NCBI GenBank assembly: GCA_020536535.1
Contig: JAHLWZ010000682.1
Location: 1 to 64,000, forward strand
DNA from: Pelomyxa schiedti
Taxonomy: Eukaryota; Evosea; Pelobiontida; Pelomyxidae
Direction of reading: 5' to 3'
DNA length: 64,000 nucleotides
The notes below the pieces were generated by a model. The model did no database searches. It worked only from the letters and a program-made list of their open reading frames with translations, and was not told where the DNA came from. The position numbers and the translations under genes were made by a program. Shown piece after piece: positions 1 to 11,605 of the stretch (the stretch's first letter is position 1; every line of letters starts with the position of its first letter).

Positions 1-121
1 TAAATACGTGGTAAAGACCCCAGCCCCAATTGTGGTACAGGCCACACATGTCAAGCAAACATGTACCCAGTCAGTGTGGGGTGCCTGGGGGGGTGATGTT
101 CCCCCTGAGGAGGAGGGAATT
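1..121. repeat. 121-bp direct repeat, copy 1
   Basis: This stretch is identical by eye, base for base, to 796-916. The first copy starts at the first base of the window, so the true repeat may extend further left. With a period of 795 bp this looks like one unit plus the start of the next in a long-period tandem array, or a pair of direct repeats flanking an insert. The unit also contains a short GGT run near 655-672. No convincing protein is encoded, although every frame is open over parts of it. Confidence 0.9.
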
Positions 122-795
122 TGGTGTGAGAGCCGAACTGTGAGAGGATATGGAAATTGGGGAATGATGAGCACGAAATGATGAAGGAACACAAACACCA
201 CATTCCCGGCCACAGGATCGAAGCTGCTCCTTGCTTGCCTTGCTGCTTTCTTCGCTTGTGGCTGCCCAGACAGACATCCCATATACTGCTGTGGTGGTGA
301 GACTCGGAGCTTTGGGGGTTTCTTGGCTTGCACTGGTTGTTGTTTGGCTGAGCCTGCTTGTGTTTTAGAGCTGGGGGGGCATACGCCCAAGGCTGATTCG
401 CAGTGTTGCCCACCACGCTTCATCCTTGGGGGAAAAATGCACACACCAGCCCCCACTCACACCCACAATGGCAACAACCAAAGCAGAACCAGAAGAACAG
501 AGAACAGTCCACCCACCAAGCAAAAGGCTGTGCACACCAAACAGGAACAGGTTGTTTGGTGGGCCCCTGAATGCCACTGCTGCTTGCTTGTGCTGATTGA
601 TGCTGGCTGATGTGCTGGTGATGGAGATGCCGCTGCATTGACTTGCTGGAATGGGGTGGTGGTGGTGGTGGTGTGCTTGGAGAAAAGAGAAGAAAGAACC
701 TTGGGAAGAACACACACCCCCAAAGCAAAAAAGCCCCAAGGCCGAGGTGATGGCCCCTGTGACACAGAAGGAACAAGGCAACAGTGACACGTAGG

Positions 796-916
796 TAAAT
801 ACGTGGTAAAGACCCCAGCCCCAATTGTGGTACAGGCCACACATGTCAAGCAAACATGTACCCAGTCAGTGTGGGGTGCCTGGGGGGGTGATGTTCCCCC
901 TGAGGAGGAGGGAATT
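796..916. repeat. 121-bp direct repeat, copy 2
   Basis: Second identical copy of the 1-121 repeat. Identity stops abruptly after the GGAATT at its right end: copy 1 continues TTGGTG and copy 2 continues ATGGTT. No target-site duplication, terminal inverted repeat or polymerase ORF lies between the copies, so a complete LTR element is not supported. Confidence 0.9.
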
Positions 917-2329
917 ATGGTTTGGGTTGCCACCAGTGCACTGACAACACCAGTCCTAGAACGATGACGCCGCTGGTTAATAGTTGTTTTTTTTTTTCCT
1001 CATCAAATCCCAGAGTTGTAGAGTTCACGCAAACATTGGAGAACAGACCCCGTACTTCTCTATATTACGGATGACAGCTTCGTGGAGTGTTATGGTGTTA
1101 CGTGGAGTTTGATGTCTCAGAGCTGGGTGGGGGAATCCAGATCAAAAAAGGAAAAAAAAAGGTGGAGACGACACCGACCAACTTGGGCGGTGGCACGCAG
1201 GTAACAGAACGGAAGAAAGGGAGTTATTGTTATGGAACGTAGGGTACGGCAACGTTGCGTTGGTGACCGATGGAGTTTCAAACATTGTGGCGCAGGGGAA
1301 GGATAGAATTCACGCACCGTACTCCTTCTCGTTCGATTTCTATCCGTCTTCTTTAACCAGGTTGTTTTTAAGTGGATTGTGGTGTTGTCGCTGTCCCCTC
1401 ACTAATCACAAAACCGGCCTTGTCTTCAACTCAAATGATTATGGTCGGTCTTAGGTGACTGGAATTATAGCCGATCCGGTCTGCTGAGGTGAACTGTTCC
1501 ATTGGATATGTTGAACAAAGGAGAAAATTCAATTTCTGGCATACGAGCTGCTGTTTGACACTGTACCATTTTGTGTCTTGGTGATCTTGGATGGGGGCAG
1601 ACATTTTCATTGGAGCTGCAAAGATCAAAATGTAGTGAACGTCTCAGAGACCTGACCATCATCACATTCTCATAGCGTAAAAAGGTGTCAAACAAGCCAA
1701 CCTTGTGGGGCATGTGTGGCAAACGAGAACTCGAGTGAATCCATACCTAGCTTGAAAGTTTACATTCCAGATAGGCCTCATTCCCACTTGTAGCAAGAGA
1801 TTCATCAGTGAACAGAGCAATGACTGTATTTTGTTTGGGTCATCTCAACAGATAGAACGAATGGCGGCACTCTTACATTCCGCGCATGTCCATCAAGAAA
1901 CCGAGTGTTAGACCGGCCACTGAATCATGTAGGTCCCGGACAAGTCCGTTGGGACAACATCTTCTGGAAAACCTGGAGAAAGTAAATGATTGATGTTAAG
2001 TAATAACAGCCACATGAGCGTCAATTTTGTCAAAGTAGCAGAACGTGGCAGGGCGCCAAGCTGGGAGCCATAGAAAGGTGCTTGCTAGGCTATAAGTATC
2101 TAATACAGAAAAACAGTAAGGGAAGAAAGAAGCCCGAATACAAACACAAGACTATTGTTTATTATTTTAGCTGAGCTTGGAATAACTACGGTGGTGTTGT
2201 TCCCGCCTTATAAAGGCGCTAGAATCAGTTCTCAGGGTCCCAAGATTCGCGGTAGTTTTCCCAGAAATCCATCAGTGATTAGAACCGACCTTAGAACTAC
2301 AGCTACGCAACATCACCTCGCCACAAAAA
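917..2329. other. Region without an assignable gene; possible minus-strand exon fragments
   Basis: There is no long ORF. On the minus strand between about 1430 and 2000, short open stretches are separated by sequences that could be introns, for example a GTAAGAG donor near 1890 and an acceptor near 1830. These hint at a small or decayed gene. I could not join them into a coherent protein or recognise a family. The part from about 2000 to 2329 lies just downstream of the stop of the NACHT phospholipase gene and would include its 3' UTR. No tRNA-like or structured RNA signal was seen by eye. Confidence 0.4.
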
Positions 2330-5300
2330 TTAACTTTTCTTTTTATCTGTACTGCTGTGCGTGCAGCTGGTCACCTTCGAGGAAGGAGCAAGAGGTATGG
2401 TATGGCTAGCAAGGCTTCCTTCCAAGTGCAGCTCGAGACGGGTGCAGCGGGCAACAATATCCTTTACAGTGGCCATGATACGAGATCTAGCATCGGAAGC
2501 AGGAGCAGTACCGGGCAGTAAAAGGGGGCCCAGCGTCAGGTGTGTCAAGGAAAGAAGGTGTCTGGAAATGGCAGTAACACCAGCATGGCTAACGTTTTTC
2601 AGGTGAAGCGTTGAGAGTCCGGCGCAGTGGGTTGCCAAGGCCGAAGCATCTTCGTTCGAGAGACTATGAGACAGAGTGAGAGATGTGAGTGATGGGCACC
2701 AAGGAGCTATTGATGATACATCCGCAGTGGAAGAGGCACCCAAGTGAAGGGAAGTGAGTGTGGTGCACGGTTGGCATCCGAGGAGAGGGAGTGGGCTGGG
2801 GAGGCGAGGCGATTTTAGGCCCTTCAGGTGGTTGACTTCCAGATGCCTGAGTTTCTTGAAGCACGACGCAGCTCCACAAAAACTATTCACACTCATCTCA
2901 CTGCAGTGCAAATCGGCGAGAGCTGTGCATGACTTGGCAATGGCAACAATGCCAATAAGAGGGCACCTTGCGCAGGTGAGGTGAGTGAGGGAAGGAAATG
3001 AATAAGCAATGGTAACGCAGGTGTGATTCGAGTCCTTCTTGGTTGCCTTGCGGAAAGGAACTTTTAGGATTGTGACTCCACTGAAGAACTGAGAAATAAG
3101 TTCCGCAGTGGGTGTTTCTTTTGTGAAAGGTAGGATGTGAGGGATGATGCTATCTATGAGGTCATTTTGTGAGTAGAGTTTACACAACTCATTCAACACG
3201 CAAGCTTGCCGATTCTTGAACGCCTCACTTGCTGCCTCGAGTGCCAGCTCCTTTTTCAGTGTGCTTTCTTCAACCTGCGCGAGCATATGGCAAACGGCTT
3301 TGTGATTGCCCATCCTTGCCGGTATTCCAATCGAAACACCACCAGCTTTCTTCTTAGCGAGCCAGTCAATGACACGCTGCTGACCAGAAACGTGGGCTTC
3401 CACCGAAGCCTGTTCCAAGTCACCAGCAGTATAATTAATCAAGAACTTGAGCATCACGAGGTTGCCGTGTTGGGCAGCAGGCTCTGTGAGCAAGCGACAT
3501 ATGCAAGGTGCAATTTGCAAGGCCAAAAAGTTTGGCATCACGCGAGAAGCCTGCCACCCAACTGGTCTGATGCTCTTAAGGAATTTGTTAGTTGCATCAT
3601 CACCAAGCAGTGTCACTGCTTCAACAACAGCATCCAATCCAAGTTGAACACGCCACTTGTCACGTGTTGGGTAAGATGCGTCCCGAGACAAATCTTGCTC
3701 TATCTCTGGCTTGTTGGCCCTATAGTTGGAGTTGAACACTGTTAGCAGGGATCTAATGAATGTTTTTTTGATGCTTCTGTACAGAGGTGAATTGACGGAA
3801 TCGTGGATGAGGCCCGAAATGAACAGAACGAGGTTGCGCTCCCTTGGTGACCACTTGAAGGTTTTTTGTGACATTTTATCACTGAAGATTCCGTCCAGCA
3901 GTGCAGCGGCATTGGGTGCATTCCTTTTGCTGCAGATATGCCAAGCTGTGAAGAATTCTTCCAAAGTCTTGTGGAGGAACCGGAACCCATGGACATTAAT
4001 ACTCATATCCTTACAGCTGCACCGCTTTACCAACCCACAGCAAGAAGTGAGACTTTCAATTTGTTTGTGCATGTCCAGGTGAAAAGTTCCAGTCACGTCG
4101 TCAGCCGCGGTGCTTATAGTTGCGTTATAGGCCCTTTCCCTGAGAAGACGATTGGCAATTTTTGTGTTTTGGTGCCACGCAGCATCGGTATTGCGCAGCT
4201 TGCTTTTTGCACGGTCCCAGGCGTACCGGACAAGAAGTTTGAAGATTGTTGTCACGCTGGGGTTTGTGTCACCTTGCAGTTTGCTGTAAACAGTGCAAAG
4301 AATTTCACAGAGAAGTGGTGTTCCAGCCATCCTGCTGCGTACTGGGTTATCTGAAATAAATTTACAAACTCTATTCACACAAGCTTGTCGTTCGTCCGCA
4401 CTGTTTCCAAATTCTTGGACGTAGTTGGAATATTTTGTGATGTAGGTATTAATCTCTGCTGAGGTCCACTGTTGAACAACAGCTACGGCAGCACCAGTGA
4501 ATATTTGGTGTCGACGGTCGTGTCTTGATGTGACAATAACACAGGGTGCCCAATCTAGCTTATTGTGGACAAGATCGGACAGAAAACTCTCCCATTTCTC
4601 AGTGTCTACTTCTTCAAACCCATCAAAGACCCACAGGATAACCCTTGAGTGCGCAAAGATGTCCTTTATCATAATGTCATCAAGCATGAGAACACGTAGC
4701 AAATAGTCTTCAACACAGTCACGTAGATTCACAGGGCCGGGGTGCAGATGTGTTGCAATTCTGCAGAGCTCCCGCAATTCCACAACAATAATGGCTCCAA
4801 ATTGCAGCTTCATCTCAGCCGTTCCTTGTTCACGTGCCAGGAATTTAACCAGAGTGCTTTTCCCTGAGCCCGGGTCACCTTCCACAACACACCGTGTATT
4901 CCCAGTTCTTAGAATAGTACTCCACAGCCGATCCATTCCAAAGGTCTGTCCGAGATAACCATACCTATTGGCAATGGCCATCTGCAGGGAAGTGTAAAGC
5001 TCCGCAAATGGTGGGGGGTTTTCCATGTGGTCCAAGTGGTCCAGAAGAGACATGCGTTCGTACAGAACAGAGTAACGTATTGGCAGCGTTTGGCGCACAT
5101 TTTCTCCCAGAGGGTTTTGCCGAGAATTCAAGGCATTTGGGATTGCAACAGAGCGTTTTGCGTGTTCCAATCTCGTGATGAACCACCGCAATCGCGCCGA
5201 TTCGGACACAACGGCGTTGAACACTGACTGCACGATCCCCTCGACGTGTCGGGGTTCATACTGCAAGTTTGCAGTGGAACTCTGCGTGTGGCACAAGAAA

Positions 5301-6574
5301 TAGGCAATTGCGGGCTGCCCAGTTCTTTCAGGACGAAAAAACCGGCATCTCTCCTGAGGTCCAAATGGCTTGGAGAGCAGGTGCCTATCTTCTTCGCAAA
5401 TGCTTATGTGACCAGCTTTAACTGCAACTGCAAGTTGCTCAGTGCCTTGGGCATCCTCTGAGGAATCCATTACAAGAACAACATCAACACCACGACCATG
5501 GAGTGCCGGAAGAGGAACATTGAAGTCAATGCCCGCGTCTCGAAGGTTCCCAATACCCTCTTCAAACGCAGTTTTGCCGAACATTTCCCGTCTTTTCCGC
5601 CCGGTTTCTGGGATTGTGAACACGGATGGATGCAACCACTGGAGTATCATCGGCATTTCTGAATGCCAACCCCTCCAGTCCACTGCGAAGAAACTGCCCC
5701 AGACAGCCATCAAATGTGGAAGGGTGTCATCACTGAGGTTTTCAGTTGCCTTCACAGCGGTACCGCCTTTCCTCACCGTGAACGGCGTGAAATCAACCCA
5801 ATCCCAGCTGTCTTGTTCGTTTTCACTTATGGCAGTGCACACCGGAATTGGAAACGACCCGTCAGCAAGCCGATTCTTGCACTGGCTGAACCTCGCCGCC
5901 TCCAGGTGACGGCCACTCAGCACAACCTTCGACATGAACCGTTCCCATCCAGCCATCAGACTTAACTTTCTTGTTATGTAGGATCCCAGCAGGCACCCCG
6001 CCCCTGCAGGGGAGTATTGGCTCAGCATATTCTTGAGCTCTGAATGTGTGTGCCTCGCGGAATCAAACGGGGGCCCACCGGCCCGCCACGGATCGTTTTC
6101 ACGCGTGCCACCGTGGAATGGGTTGCCTTCCGTGTCACACACCCACTGGCTGAGGCACCATGTGCTTCCAGAGAGACCAACGGCGAAAGTAACGGCGTCC
6201 AGCAGGCCGATGTGGCTGAGGCCGTCCATGAACCCAACCATGCTCTGCAAGGCCCTCATCCCACCACCAGACCCGCATATCGCAATCACAAGTGGTTCTG
6301 CTTCCACTTGGTGTATGCCACCGCTCCCTGTTACGCAGGTAGTACTTGCACAACTGGCAGTTGGTTTTGGGGATGACGTTGAGCTTGTTGGTCCTGAGGT
6401 TCGCCCGGCTGTCATTGGCGCGTCCTTTTTCGAGCGGAAGAGTTACAATGAAGCAACGCAAATGAATTCACGTACCCGGTGCAGGAATTTATCGAGGGCT
6501 ACACTAGCCACTCGTTTCCGTGCGTTGATTGCTACACCTTCTTCAGAAACTCTCGAGTTAAGCAGTGCACTCAT
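2330..6574 (-). CDS. cPLA2-type phospholipase - NACHT NTPase - LRR protein, copy 1
   Basis: The predicted protein is about 1397 residues from two exons. Exon 1 (6574-6476) encodes 33 residues. A 51-nt GT-AG intron (6475-6425) follows in phase 0. The rest is one uninterrupted 4.1-kb exon. Domains, in spliced numbering: a cytosolic-PLA2-like catalytic domain at about 80-430 with the GSGGGMRA oxyanion loop, GLSGS nucleophile (Ser about 120) and a DAG catalytic Asp (about 329), so the dyad is intact; a NACHT-type P-loop NTPase with Walker A GDPGSGKST (about 549-557), Walker B LWVFDGFEEVD (about 630-640) and a VTSR sensor; a helical region; then C-terminal leucine-rich repeats. In known families, cPLA2 hydrolyses membrane phospholipids, while NACHT drives ligand-induced oligomerisation and LRRs sense. 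The combination suggests an NLR-like sensor with a lipase effector; that role is inference. It is a tandem paralogue of the next gene upstream. Confidence 0.9.
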
Positions 6575-6785
6575 GAGGTCGGCCTCTAGTTGTTAAAATT
6601 TTTTATTTTTCTCTTTATCTTTTTGTGCACCTGGACAGAAGAAGTTAACAGCCAAACAAAATTTTAGTACAAATAGTAATTCCCGTAAACATCTGAGAGG
6701 GTTCATTGCCAATCAAAACCGGTATTTTTTTTTCCTCTTTGCCGAAAAACCTAGCCGTCAGGGATGCGTAAGAACTGAGGAAGTT

Positions 6786-9700
6786 TTACAGATGAAAGAC
6801 TTGCACACAACAGGAAGGACGAAAGGCGCGAACACGAGCGACTGCGTGCTGCAGACTCGGTCCCAGATTCATCCTGCAGATAGCGGAACAGCGTTGAGCA
6901 ACGGGGGCCAGGTCGATGTTGTCTCCAGGTGTTTCTTCCCGCAGAGTAAGATGTGTCAAGGAATGTAGGTGGTTGGCAATCGCGGTGACACCGTCCCTGG
7001 TGATTCTCACAATGAAGAGAGTGGTGAGTCCGGGGCAGTTCTGTGCCAAGGCCGAGGCACCAGTGTCTGTGAGACTATGATACAAAGTGAGAGATGTCAG
7101 TGCCGGGCACCAAGGAGCTATGGAGGACACATCCACAGTGGAAGTAGCACCCAAGCAAAGAGATGTGAGTGTAGTGAACGGGGGAGAGGATTCTCGGTCT
7201 TCTGAAGACCGCCTGCCCTTCAGGTGGTGGACTTCCAGATGCCTGAGTGCCCTGAAGAATTGAGCTGTAGCACAAAAACTATTCACGCTCATCTCACTGC
7301 AGTGCAAATCGGCGAGAGCTGTGCATGACTTGGCAATGGCAACGATGCCAATACGAGGGCACCTTGCGCAGGTGAGGTGAGTGAGGGAAGGAAATGAATA
7401 AGCAATGGTAACGCAGGTGTCATTCGAGTCCTTCTTGGTTTCCTCGCTGGAAGGAACTTTTAGGATTGTGACTCCACTGAAGAACTGAGAAATAAGTTCC
7501 GCAGTGTATGTTTCTGTTGGACCGGAGCCTTCATTGAAAGGTAGGATGTGAGGGATGATGCTGTCTACGAGGTCATTTGGTGAGTAGAGTTTACACAACT
7601 CTCTCAACACACAAGCTTGCCGATTCTTGAACGCCTCACTTGCTGCCTCGAGTGCCAGCTCCTTTTTCTTTTCAATACCTTCAACCTCCGCAAGCATTTG
7701 GCAAACGGCTTTGTGATTGCCCATCCTTGCCGGTATTCCAACCGACACACCACCGGCTTTCATGGAAGTGAGCCAGTCAATGGTACTACGCTGACCAGAA
7801 AGGTGAGCCTCCATCATAGCCTGATCCATTTCACCACCAGCATAATTAACTAAACGCTTGAGCATTGTCAGGTTGCCATATTGGGCAGCAGGCTCTGTGA
7901 GGAGGCGATATATCCAAGGGGCTATTTTCAAGGTCAAAAAGTTTGGCATCACGCGAGAAGCCTGCCACCCATATGGTCTGATGCTCTTCAGGAAGCGCTC
8001 AGTTGCATCATCACCAAGGAGTGTAACTGCTGCAACAACAGCATCCAATCCAAGTTGAACACGCCACTTGTCACGTGTTGGATGAGATGCATCGCGAGAT
8101 AGATCCGCACTAAGCTCTTTATAGTTGGTGTTATAATTAGAGTTAAACACTGTAAACAATAAGCCAATGAAGGGTTCTTGGATTTGCTTGATATAGTGCT
8201 TCCTGGAACTGTGGATGAAACTGGCAATAAACAAAACGAGATTGCGCTCCTTCGGCGACCACTTTGTGCCTTTTGGTATCGTTTTATCAGTGAAGATTCC
8301 TTCAAGCAGCTCTATGGCATTGGGTGCATTCTTTTTGCTGCAGATATGCCAGGCTGTGAAGAATTCTTCCAAAGTCTTGTGAATGAACCGGAACCCATGG
8401 ATATGAGGACCACCATCCTCAAGACTGCACCGCTTGACTAACCCGCAGAAAGATGCACGCCTCTCAATTGGCTTGTTCATGTCCAAGTGAAAAAGTCCAG
8501 CCAAGTCGTTGGCCACAGTGCTAACAGTTGAATTATAGGCCCTTTCCCGTAGAACACAAATGGATTCCTTTATTTCATTGGACCAGGTGTGGTCTTCAGT
8601 AATGCCGAGCTTGTTTTTTGCACGGTCCCACGCATAACTGACAAGGTGTTTGAAGATTGTTGTAACACTACTTGTATCACTTCGCATTTTGCTGTAAACA
8701 GTGCAAATTATTTCGCAGAGAAGTGGTGTTTTGGCCATTCTTGCGAGTTCAGGATTGTCTGAAATAAATTTAGACACGCTGGGAGGCAGTAACGCTCGTG
8801 ATTCGGCGGTGAGGCCAAATTCATTGACGTAGTCAAAGTATCTTTTGATGTAGGTGCTAATCTCTGCAGGGTTCCACTGTTGTACAATAACTGTAGTTGT
8901 GTCACTGAATATCTGGTGTCGGCGGTCATGTCTTGCTGTGACCATAACGCAGGGTGCCCATTCTAACTTGTTGAGGACAAGCTTTCCCAGAAAGCTCTCC
9001 CATTTCTCAGTATCTACTTCGTCAAACCCATCAAAGACCCACAGAATGTCCTTCGAGTGTGCAAAGATAAGTTTTATCATGTCGTCATCAAGCATGAGAA
9101 CACGTAGCAAATAGTCTTCAACACAGTCACGTAGATTCACAGGCTGAAAACTGTGCGGATGTGTTGCAATACTGCAGAGCTCCCGCAATTCCACAACAAT
9201 AATGGCTCCAAATTGCTGTTCCATCTCAACCGTTCCTTGTTCACGTGCCAGGAATTTGACCAGAGTGCTTTTCCCTGAGCCCGGGTCACCTTCCACAACA
9301 CATCGCGTGCGACCTGCGAGAAGAACAGCGCTCCACAAACGCCCTACTCCAACAGCTTTTCCAAGGCCACCATACCTACTGGAACCGGCCACCTGCAGAG
9401 AAGTGTAAAGAACAGAAAATGGTGGATGTGCCATGTGGCCCAAGTGGTCCAGCAGTGCCATATACTCGTATAACTCGCAGTAACGTTGCTTCAACACTGG
9501 ACGCACAATATCTCTCAGAGGACTTTGCCTGGGACAGCATGGTATGAGAGGTGTCACAGGAACAGAGCCTTTGGCCTGTTCTACTTTTCGAATGAACCAT
9601 CTTAGTGTCTCAGATTCAGAAATAACAGCATTGTAGACTGACTGCACAATCCCATCAACTTCTTGTGGTTCGTACTGCAAGTTTGCAGTGGAACTCTGTG

Positions 9701-11476
9701 TGCTGGCCAAGAAATACGCAATTGCGGGCTGCCCTGTTCTTTCAGGACGGAAAAACCGGCATCTCTCCTGAGGTCCAAATGGAGTGGAGAGCAGGCGTTT
9801 ATCTTCTTCGCAGATGCTGATGTGACCAGCTTTTACCGCAAGTGCAAGTTCCTCAGTTCCCTTGGCATCAGCTGTGGAATCCATTACAAGAACAACATCA
9901 ACACCACGACCATGGAGTGCCGGAAGAGGAACATTGAAATCAATGCCTGCGTCTCGAAGGTTCCCAATACTCCCTTCGGTTGCTGCGGCACAGAAAATAG
10001 GTTTTCTTTTCCGCCCGGTTTCTGGAACTGCAGAAAATAGTGGAAACCAGCCGAGAATTGTAGGAATTTTTGAGTGCCAGCTCTTCCAATCGATAGCAAA
10101 GAAACTGCCCCATACGGCCATCAAATGTGGAAGGGTGTCATCACTGAGGTTTTCAGTTGCCTTCAAAGGGGTTCCACACTTCCTCACCGTGAACGGTGTG
10201 AAATCAACCCAATCCCAGCTGTCTTGCTTGTTTTCGCTGATGGCAGTGCACACCGGAATAGGAAATGATCCGTCAGCAAGCCGATTCTTGCATTGGCTGA
10301 ACCTTGTGGCTTCCATGTGACGGCCGCTCAACACGACATCCGACATGAACTGTGACCATCCATCCACCAAATTCCCTTTGCTTGTCATGCATCTCACCAA
10401 CTTTGCCCCAACAGCCGTAATTGAGTGCTGGCTCAGCATCTTCTTGAGTTCTGAATGTGTGTGCCTCGCGGAGTCAAAGGAGGGCCCGCCTGATCTCCAT
10501 GGGTCGTCTTCGCACTTGCCACCGTGGAATGGGTTGCCTTCCGTGTCACACACCCACTGGCTGAGGCACCACGTGCTTCCAGAGAGACCAACTGCTAAAG
10601 TAACGGCATCCAGCAGGCCGATGTGGCTGAGGCCGTCCATGAACCCAACCATGCTCTGCATTGCCCTCATTCCACCACCAGACCCACATATCGCAATCAC
10701 AAGTGGTTCTGCTTCCACTCTCTTCGCTCCTCCTCGTTCTGTACACGTGCTCGTTGTACACGCTGGTGATGAAGTTGATTGTGATTCTGATTTCGAGCTT
10801 GATGCAGAAGCCGATGCTATCAGTGATGCTGATGTTGTTGAGGAGGTAAATTTGGCTGAAGTGCACTGGAGGAAAGGCTTATGTGCTCTCCCTTCACTTC
10901 GCAAAGCTGTTTGTTGTTCTTCATTGGGGTGAAATTGGGAGAAATTTGTGTGGGTACAAACCTTGAGGTGTTTTGACTGGGGCTTTTCCTTTGTCATACC
11001 ACCGTTGCAATCTCAAAGCTACTCAGAATTTTAGACAAAAAAAAATACGAGAAATGCAAGTAACAGTAGGAAGGACCTAGCTACCTTCCTGCAGCTTTCG
11101 TCGATGTTGCTCAGCGGCCTCCTCTTCACTAGTCTTGGGACGAGAGTCCTCATCGCTACTGCTACTGCTGCTATCATCGCTATCATCACTCTCTCGTTTC
11201 TCACTAGATGTGTGTTTCGTAGGCCCAGAAAAGCTGCCATTGGTGCTGGTTTTTAGTGTCAGGGGGTCTGACACCTGCTGAAAGTGAAAAAAAAAAAAAA
11301 GTAAGAGCAACAACGTGTCTTTGTCACCAAATAAAAACAACAATTGAAGGCACCTTTCCTGGATCCTTTTGCAGGAACTTTTCAAGGGCCACTCTGGCGA
11401 CGATTTTCCTTGCCTTGATTGCATTATCCTCCTCTACTATTGCGTTTTTCAGTGTGGTGCTGCTTGTTTTGTTCAT
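6786..11476 (-). CDS. cPLA2-type phospholipase - NACHT NTPase - LRR protein, copy 2
   Basis: Close paralogue of the 2330-6574 gene with the same domain order and intact motifs: GSGGGMRA, GLSGS, DAG, Walker A GDPGSGKST, Walker B LWVFDGFDEVD and C-terminal LRRs. The main exon (11011 or 10997 down to 6786) is uninterrupted over 4.2 kb. I place the start at 11476 because a short exon there encodes a motif shared with exon 1 of copy 1 (AI-ARK-VA-VAL-KFL). It can be spliced in frame through an acidic/Ser-rich exon (11277-11085) using introns 11353-11278 (76 nt) and 11084-11012 (73 nt). If that splicing is wrong, the ATG at 10997 starts a 1403-residue protein, and 11083-11476 is a separate small gene ending in a TAG. 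Same inferred NLR-like sensor/lipase role. Confidence 0.87.
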
Positions 11477-11605
11477 CGCACCATCGTTTTCTTCTACTTG
11501 TTACAAAAAAAAACCGAACAACAAAGTTTTTTTGTTTTGAAAACTCAAAAAGGAAGGAGAACAATTACACATTGTCCCCAAATGCAAACAACTAAAGGGG
11601 TGCTC

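Noticed and set aside
1..916. LTR retrotransposon or solo LTR pair
   Set aside because: The repeats lack visible TG...CA ends or a target duplication, and the 674-bp interior has no reverse transcriptase, integrase or primer-binding site that I can see.
1..930. Overlapping minus-strand ORFs of 120-160 residues in the repeat region
   Set aside because: Several frames are open over the same bases, as expected for simple GC/AC-biased repeat DNA. No domain or consistent composition appears in any frame.
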